A stretch of 64,000 nucleotides of DNA from assembly GCA_947494925.1 (NCBI GenBank), contig CANLWS010000003.1:124001-188000 (forward strand). Direction: 5' to 3'. The notes below the pieces were generated by a model. That model was not told the DNA's origin and searched no databases. It saw nothing but the letters and a program-made list of their open reading frames with translations. How positions within the stretch are numbered: position 1 is the stretch's first letter; every line of letters begins with the position of its first letter. Source of the stretch: an uncultured Alteromonadaceae bacterium (GTDB taxonomy: Bacteria; Pseudomonadota; Gammaproteobacteria; Enterobacterales; Alteromonadaceae). Shown here piece by piece: positions 27,596-36,439 of the stretch. Both the position numbers and the translations under genes were made by a program.

Positions 27596-27711
27596 AAGTA
27601 TGTCCTCGTTTGTTGTGAACGAGATAAACATTAGTCTCAGGTATTCAATATGTAAACTTGTGTATTCCATGTATACTTTATTTATACTGAACGTATAGTT
27701 AGGTAATACTT
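27596..27711. promoter_or_regulatory. Divergent promoter region with inverted repeats
   Basis: A 116-bp gap between the small secreted protein gene (minus) and an XRE regulator (plus). It contains repeated GTATAC/ATAC-type half-sites: GTATTC, GTATAC, ATAC and GTATAG within about 27660-27702. These could bind the regulator encoded next door. No proof is available from sequence alone. Confidence 0.4.
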
Positions 27712-28449
27712 GTGAGCCAGATTGCCCAGATTAGTCATACCCTTAAGCAACTATTGCGACAACATCAACTCACCTACAAAGACGTGGCCAGTTTTCTGGG
27801 GATGAGTGAAGCAAACGTAAAGCGCATTTTCTCCACCAACAGTTTCACGCTGGATAAACTCGAACAAATCTGCGACATGCTAAATATGAACCTGTCCGAC
27901 TTGTTTATTATTACGCAAAAGAAAACCGAACAGTTAAGTCAACTCACTAAAGAGCAAGAGTTGGAACTGCTATCTGATCCAAAACTCCTACTCACTGCGG
28001 TATGTGTTCGCGATGGTTGGATGTTCGATGAATTGATTGGACACTACGATATAGATAAGCATGAGTGCATAAGATTGCTGGCCCGGCTGGATAAACTGAA
28101 AGTCATCGATTTGCTGCCTAATAATCACTACAAGTTACTGATAGCACAAGATTTCAGATGGATCCCTGGTGGCCCTCTGGAAAAATTTATGGAACAGGAA
28201 GTCATGGTGAAGTTTATGGCACCAAAGCAAGATGAGAAGTGGAATTTCCGCTTTTATTTACGTGGGCGATATTCACAAACATCAATTGATATTATAGAAC
28301 GTAAGTTGAATCAGTTAACGAAAGAAGCGGCAGATTTGAATAACGAAGACGCTGACTTACCTCTAAGTCAGCGTCAACACATGGGATTACTAATGGCTAT
28401 GCGCCCTTGGGAACCCTCATTATTCGAACAAATGCGTCGAAAATCCTAA
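27712..28449 (+). CDS. XRE-family transcriptional regulator
   Basis: A 245-residue regulator with an N-terminal Cro/C1-type helix-turn-helix (residues about 8-65: LTYKDVASFLGMSEANVKRI, then LDKLEQICDMLNM). The C-terminal 170 residues contain no named domain I can identify; they include a LARLDKLKVIDLLPNN winged-helix-like segment near 125. The start is GTG at 27712. It lies divergent from the DUF2145 group, with repeated GTATAC-like sites between them, so it probably controls that group and itself. Confidence 0.85.
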   Translation: MSQIAQISHTLKQLLRQHQLTYKDVASFLGMSEANVKRIFSTNSFTLDKLEQICDMLNMNLSDLFIITQKKTEQLSQLTKEQELELLSDPKLLLTAVCVRDGWMFDELIGHYDIDKHECIRLLARLDKLKVIDLLPNNHYKLLIAQDFRWIPGGPLEKFMEQEVMVKFMAPKQDEKWNFRFYLRGRYSQTSIDIIERKLNQLTKEAADLNNEDADLPLSQRQHMGLLMAMRPWEPSLFEQMRRKS

Positions 28450-28465
28450 TCATTAATGTTTGGTA

Positions 28466-28663
28466 TTAGTATGCACTTCGACTTTTTAGTGGTGCCAGCA
28501 ATAGATAGAATATCCAGGCAAACCAGGAAACGAAGATCATGGCCAGGATCCAGGCTGCTTTTTCGCCTCCCGAAGTACGATTAGACACAGCTATCAAAAC
28601 AACCGGGATAATCCAGATAACTAACCAAAACATAAAGAAAATTGACCCAAAAATGAAATCCAT
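28466..28663 (-). CDS. Small two-helix membrane protein (PLDc_N-like)
   Basis: A 65-residue protein with two hydrophobic helices separated by SNRTSGGEKAAW. The second helix, WILAMIFVSWFAWIFYLLLAP, resembles the phospholipase-D nuclease N-terminal (PLDc_N) module found as a free-standing small membrane protein. The function is unknown. It is alone and convergent with the XRE gene. Confidence 0.7.
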   Translation of the reverse strand: MDFIFGSIFFMFWLVIWIIPVVLIAVSNRTSGGEKAAWILAMIFVSWFAWIFYLLLAPLKSRSAY

Positions 28664-28825
28664 CTTGTACTCCTATCACAGTGCTTCAATTAACACTCAA
28701 GGTTGGATTGCAATCAATGAGCCAAGATAAAAATTATTATATATCAAGGTCTTAGATTTATGTTCAGTTTAAATAACCTGTTATTTTCATTAAAAAATAG
28801 GCGATTTAACCAATTTTAATATTGT

Positions 28826-30130
28826 TCAGTCCTTTTTTCTTCGTAAAGACAGTGGAGGGTTCCAGTTTTGTATGCCAGGCACAGCACGGCCCCAGGTATT
28901 GTCATATTTACTATCACCAGTATTGGTGAAGAATCGGATCAAAATACGTTTCAACAGATCCATGTTGGGTAAAATACCGTGGAACCCTCCGACTTTACTC
29001 AGGGCCTTATCGCTTAATTCCCAAAATCCGTAATCATCAGGTGTAATAAGTACCAGTTCATCTTCTCCCAGGAATGGTGGCACGGCACCTTCATATGGAA
29101 CAGTACCATCGCCTGTCTGACGCCAGTTCTTGGTTGTATCGTCGGGATCCCAAAGGTTGGCCACATCCGCTTTTTGATCAAACTCAAATACTGGAACTCC
29201 CCTTCGGCTTGTCACCCTTTGTTTGACTCTGGTGTCTGTATCAACACCGACTATGGCCAACCAGTCTTTATTGGTCAATCCGTGGCGAGAGAGGTCCAGA
29301 TTCTTGATTTTGTTGCTATTGTCTTTGGCGCCTTTTAGCAATTGTTTAAACAATTTTGCAGCCAGCTCCGGCGGCTTTGAGTCTGGCAGCCCGACGTTTC
29401 TGATATATTTCTCAATGGATTTGCTGACAGATGGCTGCCAGGATTTCGGATCCAGCAATGTTTGCGGAAAAGCAGAATCGATGGATATGCCTTTTTTAAA
29501 TGCTGGCAGCAATTGATACAAAGCGGGCGTCAATCGCGCTGAGCGCCGCTCCGCATGACTGGGTTTTCCACTGCCAAGATTACCGGTTCCAACTGTTAAT
29601 TTGACGATAGCCTCGAAACTACCCTGATATGGCGTAGCAAGCGTCGATACTTTATTGATGGGCAACGCCTGGCTCTGATCTGACAAACACCGCGAAATCA
29701 CCAGACCTCCCATTGAATGCCCGATAAGGTTGACTTTTAATTCACTGCCATAGGTTTTATGGTAGTGGGGCATTAACTTGACCCTGTCGATAACTTGTTG
29801 AATAAAATCCGCCAGTTGCTGCTGAATGACTTCCAGCGGATGCCGCCAATCGTAGGCAAATGGAAAAACCGGCACTTCTTTACTTGCCAAATCGGTCAAC
29901 TCGTCGCGCATTTCTTCTACCAATTCTTCGTAAGCGACTTCAAATATCTGATCGGCTTTAACGAGCGAAGGTTGTTTCGCCTCATAACGCAAATCATTTG
30001 GGTGAAGCGCGACTCTGTCGAAACGTTTTTTGAATACTGTCCAGACACTTTCAGGGGGTAATGGATAAGTATCGCGTAAATTGGAAGCGGTGATCCCGGG
30101 CACCAGAATAGTGGGGTAGGGTAAGGCCAT
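28826..30130 (-). CDS. Alpha/beta-hydrolase, LCAT-like lipase/acyltransferase
   Basis: A 434-residue alpha/beta-hydrolase of the lecithin:cholesterol acyltransferase-like group. The nucleophile elbow GHSMGGLV is intact near residue 138 (Ser at centre). The N-terminus PTILVPGITASNLRD is the usual oxyanion segment, FAYDWRHPLE follows, and GDGTVPYEGA near residue 342 resembles the late Asp/Gly block. GGFHGILPN near 386 supplies the probable catalytic His. There is no signal peptide, so it is likely cytoplasmic or released by another route. It should cleave or transfer fatty acyl esters. The gene stands alone. Confidence 0.83.
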   Translation of the reverse strand: MALPYPTILVPGITASNLRDTYPLPPESVWTVFKKRFDRVALHPNDLRYEAKQPSLVKADQIFEVAYEELVEEMRDELTDLASKEVPVFPFAYDWRHPLEVIQQQLADFIQQVIDRVKLMPHYHKTYGSELKVNLIGHSMGGLVISRCLSDQSQALPINKVSTLATPYQGSFEAIVKLTVGTGNLGSGKPSHAERRSARLTPALYQLLPAFKKGISIDSAFPQTLLDPKSWQPSVSKSIEKYIRNVGLPDSKPPELAAKLFKQLLKGAKDNSNKIKNLDLSRHGLTNKDWLAIVGVDTDTRVKQRVTSRRGVPVFEFDQKADVANLWDPDDTTKNWRQTGDGTVPYEGAVPPFLGEDELVLITPDDYGFWELSDKALSKVGGFHGILPNMDLLKRILIRFFTNTGDSKYDNTWGRAVPGIQNWNPPLSLRRKKD

Positions 30131-30324
30131 GATTGCGTCCTTTTCATATTGAGTTTGATTAGAGAATCAACACAACGATCTCAGCCAGTCCAGAAAAACA
30201 ACTATGTTTGAACTGATATGCTTTGGAAATGAGTGGCACGGACAAACAATTGTTCTATGACTATCAGATAAATGTAGTAGGCGGCTGTTTAAACGCAAAG
30301 ATACCTGCGGTGAAAAACAAAATT

Positions 30325-30351
30325 TTCCAGACTGATAAAACCAGTCTGGAA
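30325..30351 (-). terminator. Rho-independent terminator after the DUF2834-like gene
   Basis: A perfect 10-bp stem TTCCAGACTG / CAGTCTGGAA with a 7-base loop. On the minus strand it is followed by AAAATTTTGTTTTT. It lies 9 bases beyond the stop of the small membrane gene. Confidence 0.8.
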
Positions 30352-30360
30352 GGCATAAGT

Positions 30361-30669
30361 CTATTGAGGTTGTTCTGCTAATGAACGCGAAGTTTTAGCA
30401 AAAACAAGATACAGCAACGGGCCTATTGAACCTAGAAACAACGTAGCCACGACCCATGGCCAGGGGTTATGACCAGCTTTTTTGGCTTCTGGCACCATCC
30501 AGCTCAAAACCAAAATAAGTGCAACTACAAGGTCTGCAAAGACCTGCCAGCCTGCAGGGCTATGCCGGTGATAATCAAATATTCCCACATACCCCACTTC
30601 TGATAAGGCATAAAGGGTCAACAGGCTAAAAGGGATCAATAAAATAATCGCTAACAATTTTCTGTTCAT
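30361..30669 (-). CDS. Small membrane protein, DUF2834-like
   Basis: A 102-residue protein with three hydrophobic helices and the DUF2834 layout: a helix, a polar stretch with FADLVVALILVLSW, then WPWVVATLFLGSIGPLLYL. Proteins of this type are inner-membrane and of unknown role. It lies 174 bp from an oppositely oriented XRE regulator and ends in a strong terminator. Confidence 0.7.
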   Translation of the reverse strand: MNRKLLAIILLIPFSLLTLYALSEVGYVGIFDYHRHSPAGWQVFADLVVALILVLSWMVPEAKKAGHNPWPWVVATLFLGSIGPLLYLVFAKTSRSLAEQPQ

Positions 30670-30843
30670 AACGTGCTCCTGATTTTTGAATTCAGGCTAT
30701 TCTTGAACGAGCATTGAATTGATGCAATTACCTCAGAGGTTATTGAATGGTGCTTAAATAATGCGAATAATTTCCAAGGTGCAACGGAGTCTCACGCAGA
30801 GTGCCTGCGGCGGCGCTTTGGAAATGCATCTTGCCTAAATAGG

Positions 30844-31662
30844 ATGAACATGAATATTGCAACAAACAGAAATTTTAAAGATGAATGTCGCAAATGGAGG
30901 GAATATCGCAAATTGTCTCAGTTGGAACTGGCGCTTAATGCCGAGATATCCCAGCGACATATCAGTTATTTGGAAACCGGCCGGAGTCATCCGAGTCGGG
31001 AGATGGTGGTGAAATTATCTGAAGCTCTGGATATTCCGTTACGAGAAAGAAATGTACTGTTACAGGCTGCTGGTTTCTCAGCCATGTATAACGAGACAGG
31101 GTTAGATGAACCTTCAATGCGTGTAGTACTGGATGCGTTAAATCATGTGCTGAAGCATCACGACCCTTTTCCTGCGGTGGTGGTGGACAGAATGTGGAAC
31201 GTCAAGAAGCAAAATCTTGCCGCCGAGATGATGCTATCTCCACTTCTCGCTAAACCCGAAGTGGCTGAGATTGTTGCTCAAACAGGAGGTGTGAACCTGG
31301 CCCTGTTGACGCTTCATCCACACGCGTTACGCGCCAACATTACCAACTGGAGGCAGGCTGCACCCCAGTTTATCCGGCGTTTAAGAGGTGAAGCTTCGGC
31401 ATCCGGTGATCAGAATGTACAGGAGACCTTCGATAAGTTTATTGCACTGGCTGAGCCCCTTGAGAGTGAGGACATACTTACTGAACCTCTTTTGCCTGTG
31501 TTGCCTTTGGAGCTTGATTTAAATGGATTGTCCCTTAGTCTTTTTTCAGTCATTACAACATTTGGTACGCCTCAGGACATAACGACAGATGAATTGCGCA
31601 TTGAGGCTTTTTATCCGGCGACACCAGAAACGGAAATGTTTTTTCGCTCTCAAATCAACTGA
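30844..31662 (+). CDS. XRE-family regulator with MmyB-like ligand domain
   Basis: A 272-residue regulator. The N-terminal helix-turn-helix (KLSQLELALNAEISQRHISY, residues about 23-42) is followed by GRSHPSREMVVKLSEALD. The C-terminal region with AVVVDRMWNVKKQNLAAEMM and the late TFGTPQDITTDELRIEAFYP matches the MmyB-like ligand-binding domain, which is related to PAS folds and reported to bind fatty-acid-type ligands. It precedes a VOC gene by about 90 bp on the same strand and may regulate it. Start choice is safe; MNM repeats allow a shift of two codons. Confidence 0.88.
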   Translation: MNMNIATNRNFKDECRKWREYRKLSQLELALNAEISQRHISYLETGRSHPSREMVVKLSEALDIPLRERNVLLQAAGFSAMYNETGLDEPSMRVVLDALNHVLKHHDPFPAVVVDRMWNVKKQNLAAEMMLSPLLAKPEVAEIVAQTGGVNLALLTLHPHALRANITNWRQAAPQFIRRLRGEASASGDQNVQETFDKFIALAEPLESEDILTEPLLPVLPLELDLNGLSLSLFSVITTFGTPQDITTDELRIEAFYPATPETEMFFRSQIN

Positions 31663-31750
31663 GAAAAAATTTAAAAATTATACTGGATATATATACAGTT
31701 TAATCTATGATTAGTGTCCAATTAAATTTTTACAACACGAGGTGCATATC

Positions 31751-32119
31751 ATGATCGGTTACATTACTCTTGGAACAAACGACCTGGCCCGTGGGGCTGC
31801 TTTTTATGATGAATTATTAGCCCCATTAGGTGCTAAACGTATGATGGAGAGTGATAGTTTTATTGCATGGAATACCGGACCTGGGCAACCTGGAGTTTGT
31901 ATTACGTTGCCGGCGGACGGTAACAAAGCCACAGTGGGAAACGGTGTTATGGTAGCTCTTGCTGCTGAAAAGCCTGAACAGGTGGACGCTCTGTACGCAA
32001 AGGCAATTGAGCTAGGTGCAACGGATGAAGGTCCTGCCGGGCCGCGCGGCGATCAATTTTATGCCGGATATTTCCGCGATCCTGATGGCAACAAGCTTAA
32101 TTTCTTCTGCATGACCTGA
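31751..32119 (+). CDS. VOC superfamily (glyoxalase-like) protein
   Basis: A 122-residue VOC protein: MIGYITLGTNDLARGAAFYD at the start, a middle SFIAWNTGPGQPGVCITLP, and the typical ending YFRDPDGNKLNFFC. The final Asp-Pro-Asp-Gly-Asn and the FYAGYF strand are family hallmarks. The ATG at 31751 follows GAGGTG; an upstream GTG at 31742 lies inside that site and is unlikely. The reaction is unknown. It follows the MmyB-type regulator. Confidence 0.87.
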   Translation: MIGYITLGTNDLARGAAFYDELLAPLGAKRMMESDSFIAWNTGPGQPGVCITLPADGNKATVGNGVMVALAAEKPEQVDALYAKAIELGATDEGPAGPRGDQFYAGYFRDPDGNKLNFFCMT

Positions 32120-32175
32120 GGCAATACTCACTAGCCAGATTTTTTGGGGTTGTGCACTTGTTGCAGGCTATTGGT

Positions 32176-32820
32176 TCAGACATATCCTGATTGGCTGCTG
32201 TTAATTCTGAACCAGCCTGCAATGGACAAACGCTCTTTTTTGGCGGGTAGCACCTCATGAGGAAATTCTTCGCTTAGAAAAATGACCAGGGTACCGAATT
32301 CAGGCAGTACCTTGGTCAATTGCTTGTCTGTTTCCGGATGGTAAATGATCAATTCTCCGCCATCTATTGGCTGCCAGTCTTTATTCAGGTAAGTCACCAA
32401 GGAGAGCGTTCGATTGGCACTGCCTTTAAAAGCATCAAGGTGCTTTTTATAGAAATCGCCTTTTCCATAGTGAGCAAAGTGACTTTCAAAGCTAGACAGT
32501 CCGAGAAATAAACGACGATTTAGATAAGCCATCAGTTGGTTGGTCCAATCCAACCAAGACGCGCCAGCCTCTGTTTCATTGTTTATCCAGCTGATCTGGT
32601 CTCGTCTGATTGACATGTCATTTTTAAGATCACCATTGCGCCCGACACCCGCTTTATGAAAATTTTCTTCAGGCAACTGGGCAATCAGGGACTGCAGTTG
32701 CAAGGTCATATCTTTGGGGAGTGCGTGAGGAAGAACACAATAACCATGTTCAACCAATTCCTGTGCAATCTTTTCAAAAATGCCTGATTCATCTGGCTCT
32801 GTCGCCTGAATTTCAGCCAT
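32176..32820 (-). CDS. 2-oxoglutarate/Fe(II)-dependent oxygenase (P4Hc type)
   Basis: A 214-residue enzyme of the prolyl-4-hydroxylase-like dioxygenases. Iron ligands are visible as HLD in FYKKHLDAFKG and the distal His in EEFPHEVLP; the 2-oxoglutarate Arg lies in KERLSIAGWFR. The central jelly-roll strands (TLSLVTYLNKDW, GGELIIYHP) are intact. It hydroxylates an unknown protein or small substrate in the cytoplasm. Similar proteins in gammaproteobacteria are often annotated as SM-20-like. The gene is alone. Confidence 0.88.
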   Translation of the reverse strand: MAEIQATEPDESGIFEKIAQELVEHGYCVLPHALPKDMTLQLQSLIAQLPEENFHKAGVGRNGDLKNDMSIRRDQISWINNETEAGASWLDWTNQLMAYLNRRLFLGLSSFESHFAHYGKGDFYKKHLDAFKGSANRTLSLVTYLNKDWQPIDGGELIIYHPETDKQLTKVLPEFGTLVIFLSEEFPHEVLPAKKERLSIAGWFRINSSQSGYV

Positions 32821-33056
32821 ATTTCATTCCTCTGCTTGATGTACCTGTCACGCCTGATAATAGCAATACGAAAATGCTGGCCTTTGGATTCGCGGGATAG
32901 TGACCACTTTAATAGACAAAATCAACTGTTATGCTGTTAATCGTTCCATTTTCTGAGTCCTGGATCCGTCGGGGTGGTGGAAATTGACATTTGTTAATGT
33001 GCAGTTTGTTTGTGCTGTTAGCCTCTTCTCCCATCACTCAGGAAAAAGGTTAATCT

Positions 33057-33749
33057 ATGACTTTTATTGAAATGTATGAATTACCAATTTTACGCTGGTT
33101 GCACATTGTTGCCATGGTGTATTGGCTGGGCGGTGAATGGGGAGTATTTCAGACTTCATTTCATGTAATAAACCGGAAACTGCCAATGGATGAACGCCGG
33201 CGGCATATGGAAACAGCTTATCGGATCGATATTCTGGCCAGAACTGGCATTATTATGTTGCTTCCTCTTGGTTTACATATGGGTCACATATATGGCATAC
33301 AGCCTTTGGGTGGTATGTGGCTGACAGGGATGTGGGTACTATTCGCATTGTGGTTGAGTTTATGTTGGGGTGCGTTTATAAAGCGCGAAACAGATGCAGG
33401 AATTCGTTTAACGAAGTACGACGAATATATTCGTTATCTGGTTATCCCGGCACTGCTTATCACTAGTTTGTGGTCTCTTTACGGGGATGGACCACTAAGC
33501 GCTTACGATGGACAGAAGTGGTATTCCGCTAAAATGTTTATCTACGGAATAACATTGGTAATTGGTCTAAAACTTCGTTATATCATGCGTGAATGGACAG
33601 TCCTCTTCAGGAAGCTTGATGCTGAGGGAGAAAACCCTGAAGTGGAAGCCACACTGGAGCGTTCAATTAAGTTTGGTCGAAATCTGGCTTACTTCTATTG
33701 GACTGCCATTTTAACAACGGCCTTTTTTGGCGCAGTAAAACCGTTCTAG
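33057..33749 (+). CDS. Integral membrane protein, paralogue of the 43960-44625 protein
   Basis: A 230-residue protein with about six hydrophobic helices. The first helix reads LRWLHIVAMVYWLGGEWGVFQ, with a His and an acidic residue after WLGG that might bind metal or haem. The same WLGG(E/D)-GVF pattern recurs in the membrane protein at 43960-44625, so the two are distant paralogues. The layout is similar to CopD-like or other small haem-type membrane proteins, but no cofactor site can be proven. It lies next to, and convergent with, the GntR regulator of the catabolic island, which suggests that it belongs to it. Confidence 0.75.
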   Translation: MTFIEMYELPILRWLHIVAMVYWLGGEWGVFQTSFHVINRKLPMDERRRHMETAYRIDILARTGIIMLLPLGLHMGHIYGIQPLGGMWLTGMWVLFALWLSLCWGAFIKRETDAGIRLTKYDEYIRYLVIPALLITSLWSLYGDGPLSAYDGQKWYSAKMFIYGITLVIGLKLRYIMREWTVLFRKLDAEGENPEVEATLERSIKFGRNLAYFYWTAILTTAFFGAVKPF

Positions 33750-33785
33750 GCAGAAGAAATCTTTCTTCTACATAATCAAGGATTA

Positions 33786-34562
33786 TTAACGATTTGCATG
33801 CTCGGGGGTCAAATCCATATGGTATTGGAAGCGACCCGGGTGGTATCTCACATGCAGATAGTCAACGAGCTTTTCGTTTTCATCAAATGAACGTCTGGTC
33901 AGACTTAACAGAGGAAACCCTGCCTCAACACCTAGCTCGGCAGCCACTTCAGGTGTCGCAGCTTTAGCACTCAGTATTTGTTTTACATGTTTGATCTCAA
34001 TACCATTCTTTCGAAATACTTCAAGACGGGTCAGGCTTTCAAGGGTGGCTTTGTCCGTTCCCTGATTCAGCCCGACACTCCAACTGGTGTAATACCCAAA
34101 AGGCTCGTTATCACGACTCCTCACCCGAGTCATTTTCAACGCGGTTTCACCTTCTGCTAAGCCAAATTCCTGAGCGATAACAGTTGGCGGGCGTGCGAGA
34201 ATCACTTCCAATACTTTGGCGTCAGAATGTTTACCCATAAATTCCAGTTCCTGCAGCATGCCCACTAAAGGAGCTTTAACAGGTTTAGGTTCGTATTTAT
34301 GAGTGACATGGGTCCCTTTTGCTCGTCGTCTTGCCACCAATCCTTCAGCTGCCAATTCGTCCAATGCCCGTTTCGCAGTAATGCGAGAGATATGGAATTT
34401 CTCAGACAATCCCAGTTCAGTAGGTAATTGAGTACCGTCCTCGAGACTACCGTTCAGAATATTCTGCTTTAACAGACTGTATAGCTGATAATAAAGAGGT
34501 GTCGGAGAATTCTCTTTTAAGGGGTTGTGTTGCAGCCCGGAAAATTGATCATCAAAGGTCAT
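33786..34562 (-). CDS. GntR-family (HutC/UTRA) transcriptional regulator of the catabolic island
   Basis: A 258-residue regulator. The winged helix-turn-helix lies at residues about 20-85 (QLPTELGLSEKFHISRITAK, then a wing ARRRAKGTHV). The UTRA ligand-binding domain fills the rest (for example FGYYTSWSVG, and YHPGRFQYHMDL at the end). The start is ATG 34562; the longer frame begins with TTG and lacks support. It is divergent from the flavoprotein gene at 34849 and so is the probable controller of the 33-49 kb island. It is a different GntR from that at 11.3-12.0 kb. Confidence 0.9.
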   Translation of the reverse strand: MTFDDQFSGLQHNPLKENSPTPLYYQLYSLLKQNILNGSLEDGTQLPTELGLSEKFHISRITAKRALDELAAEGLVARRRAKGTHVTHKYEPKPVKAPLVGMLQELEFMGKHSDAKVLEVILARPPTVIAQEFGLAEGETALKMTRVRSRDNEPFGYYTSWSVGLNQGTDKATLESLTRLEVFRKNGIEIKHVKQILSAKAATPEVAAELGVEAGFPLLSLTRRSFDENEKLVDYLHVRYHPGRFQYHMDLTPEHANR

Positions 34563-34848
34563 GAAATTCGAGTTCCAAAGTTCAAACGTTCTCAATTGTT
34601 ATAAATGATATATGAATGTAACAAAATCCGATACTACTGACGCACAATCAAAAATCAGAACATTTTGCTTTTCGTCAAATAGATAAATCGAAATCAGGCC
34701 AATTTCATGAACAATAATATGACATAAACACTTATTGATAATACAATATGCTTTAATGGGGTTGCTCTAATATTCCTTGCACTTATCGGGCAAAAGGGTT
34801 GAGCATGAAATAATAATTAGATATTGGTTAAAAAAACTGGAGCATAAT
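34563..34848. promoter_or_regulatory. Divergent control region, GntR gene and flavoprotein operon
   Basis: A 286-bp AT-rich gap between divergent starts. It holds ATAATATGACA near 34713-34723 and TACAATATGC near 34742-34751. Both resemble sequences in the other two promoter regions of the island (ATAATATGTCA near 45647, ACAATATAACA near 40623). The right end has TGGAG six bases before the GTG start of the flavoprotein. No terminator or RNA is seen. Confidence 0.45.
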
Positions 34849-36435
34849 GTGAGTGTGAACATTCAATCAGCGCAAAACATAGTTGATGCGTTAGCAGATC
34901 AGGTAGGTATTGAATATCTATTGACCGATGAATTCTCAACTTCACTTTATGCTCAGGATGTCTTTACAAAAGACAAGCCCGCCATGGCTGTTGTACTTCC
35001 CGCTGACAAAACCCAGCTTGTTAATGTGGTCAGAATTGCGACGCAGGCGGGTTACTCAGTAGTGCCTCGCGGTGGTGGTATGTCTTACACAAGTGGTTAT
35101 GTTCCGGCCAATCAAAATAGCATAATGATAGACATGGGACGCATGAACAAAGTATTGGAAATAAACCAGCAGGACATGTATGTCACTGTAGAGTGCGGGT
35201 GCACCTGGAAGACTTTGTATGAGTCACTGAAAGGAACTGGTTTACGCACACCATACTGGGGAACACTCTCTGGCAGTAAAGCTACTATTGGCGGTGGGTT
35301 GTCACAAAACTCGATTTTCTGGGGTTCGGGTCAATATGGTTCGGCGGCAGATTCGGTGATCGGATTGGAAGTTGTGTTAGCAGACGGAAGTCTGGTTAAA
35401 ACCGGGTCAGGTGCGCAAATCAATGGCACACCGTTCTTTCGTCACTATGGGCCTGACCTAACCGGATTGTTTACCTGCGACACCGGCGCTCTCGGTTTCA
35501 AAGCAGTGGCGACGTTCAAACTGATCCCTGAATTTGAGGCTAAAGAGTTTCTGGCCTTCGATTTTAAAACAGCGCAAGATTCTATTGATGCTATGAGTGA
35601 TATTGCCCGGCAAGGCCTGGCGATGGAGTGTTTCGGTTTTGATCCCTATCTTCAATCTCAGCGATTGAAACGTGAAAGCCTGAGCAAAGATGTCAAAGCG
35701 CTGGCTGGTGTGATGAAGTCTTCAGGTTCATTGCTAGGAGCAATTAAAGATGGAGCCAAGGTCGCGTTGGCGGGGCGCGGATACATGGATGAGGTGGACT
35801 ATTCAGTACAGATTATTGTCGAGGATCGTATAGAAGCGGGGGCAAAAGCACGCGCTCAAGCCATCCGAAAAATTACTGAGAAATACCATGGCAGGGAAAT
35901 TGAAAATAGTATCCCCAAAATCACCAGGGCAAACCCATTTGGACCCGTCAACAATATGCTTGGTCCAGAAGGTGAGAGGTGGGTGCCGTCACATGGATTG
36001 TTTCCCCACTCAAAAGCTAAGCAGGCCTTTGCAGCAATAGAAGGTGTGTTTGATAAACACCGGGCGTTACTGGATAAATACGACATTGGCACCGGACATC
36101 TATTTGCGGTGATTGCTAACAGTTGTTTCGTCCTGGAACCTGTTTTCTTCTGGCCTGATGCCTATACAGAAATACACCAACAAAGTGTCGAACCTGATCA
36201 CCTGGCTAAACTCAAGAAACATGACGAAAACCTGGATGCTCGAAATACCGTGGCGATGATCCGTAAAGAATTGGCTGAATTGTGCAAAGAATTAGGTGCC
36301 GTTCATCTGCAGATAGGAAAAGCATATCGGTATAAAGATGGCTTGCAAAAGGATTCATATAAAGTGATAGAAGCGATTAAAAAAGCCTTGGACCCAGATT
36401 CACGTGTCAATCCGCAATCCCTAGGTCTGGAGTAG
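34849..36435 (+). CDS. FAD-linked oxidase/dehydrogenase, VAO (GlcD / 4-cresol dehydrogenase) type
   Basis: A protein of about 528 residues of the vanillyl-alcohol-oxidase / FAD-binding-4 family. The FAD site is PRGGGMSYTSGY near residue 84, followed by GTLSGSKATIGGGLSQNS, typical of PCMH-type FAD domains. The C-terminal catalytic domain ends DPDSRVNPQSLG, as in D-lactate or 4-cresol dehydrogenases. Such enzymes oxidise hydroxy acids or para-alkylphenols. The start is GTG 34849 after TGGAG; an upstream frame from 34777 has no ribosome site. It is the first gene of the plus-strand operon (oxidase, alpha/beta protein, LeuC-like, LeuD-like). Confidence 0.87.
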   Translation: MSVNIQSAQNIVDALADQVGIEYLLTDEFSTSLYAQDVFTKDKPAMAVVLPADKTQLVNVVRIATQAGYSVVPRGGGMSYTSGYVPANQNSIMIDMGRMNKVLEINQQDMYVTVECGCTWKTLYESLKGTGLRTPYWGTLSGSKATIGGGLSQNSIFWGSGQYGSAADSVIGLEVVLADGSLVKTGSGAQINGTPFFRHYGPDLTGLFTCDTGALGFKAVATFKLIPEFEAKEFLAFDFKTAQDSIDAMSDIARQGLAMECFGFDPYLQSQRLKRESLSKDVKALAGVMKSSGSLLGAIKDGAKVALAGRGYMDEVDYSVQIIVEDRIEAGAKARAQAIRKITEKYHGREIENSIPKITRANPFGPVNNMLGPEGERWVPSHGLFPHSKAKQAFAAIEGVFDKHRALLDKYDIGTGHLFAVIANSCFVLEPVFFWPDAYTEIHQQSVEPDHLAKLKKHDENLDARNTVAMIRKELAELCKELGAVHLQIGKAYRYKDGLQKDSYKVIEAIKKALDPDSRVNPQSLGLE

Positions 36436-36439
36436 ATTT

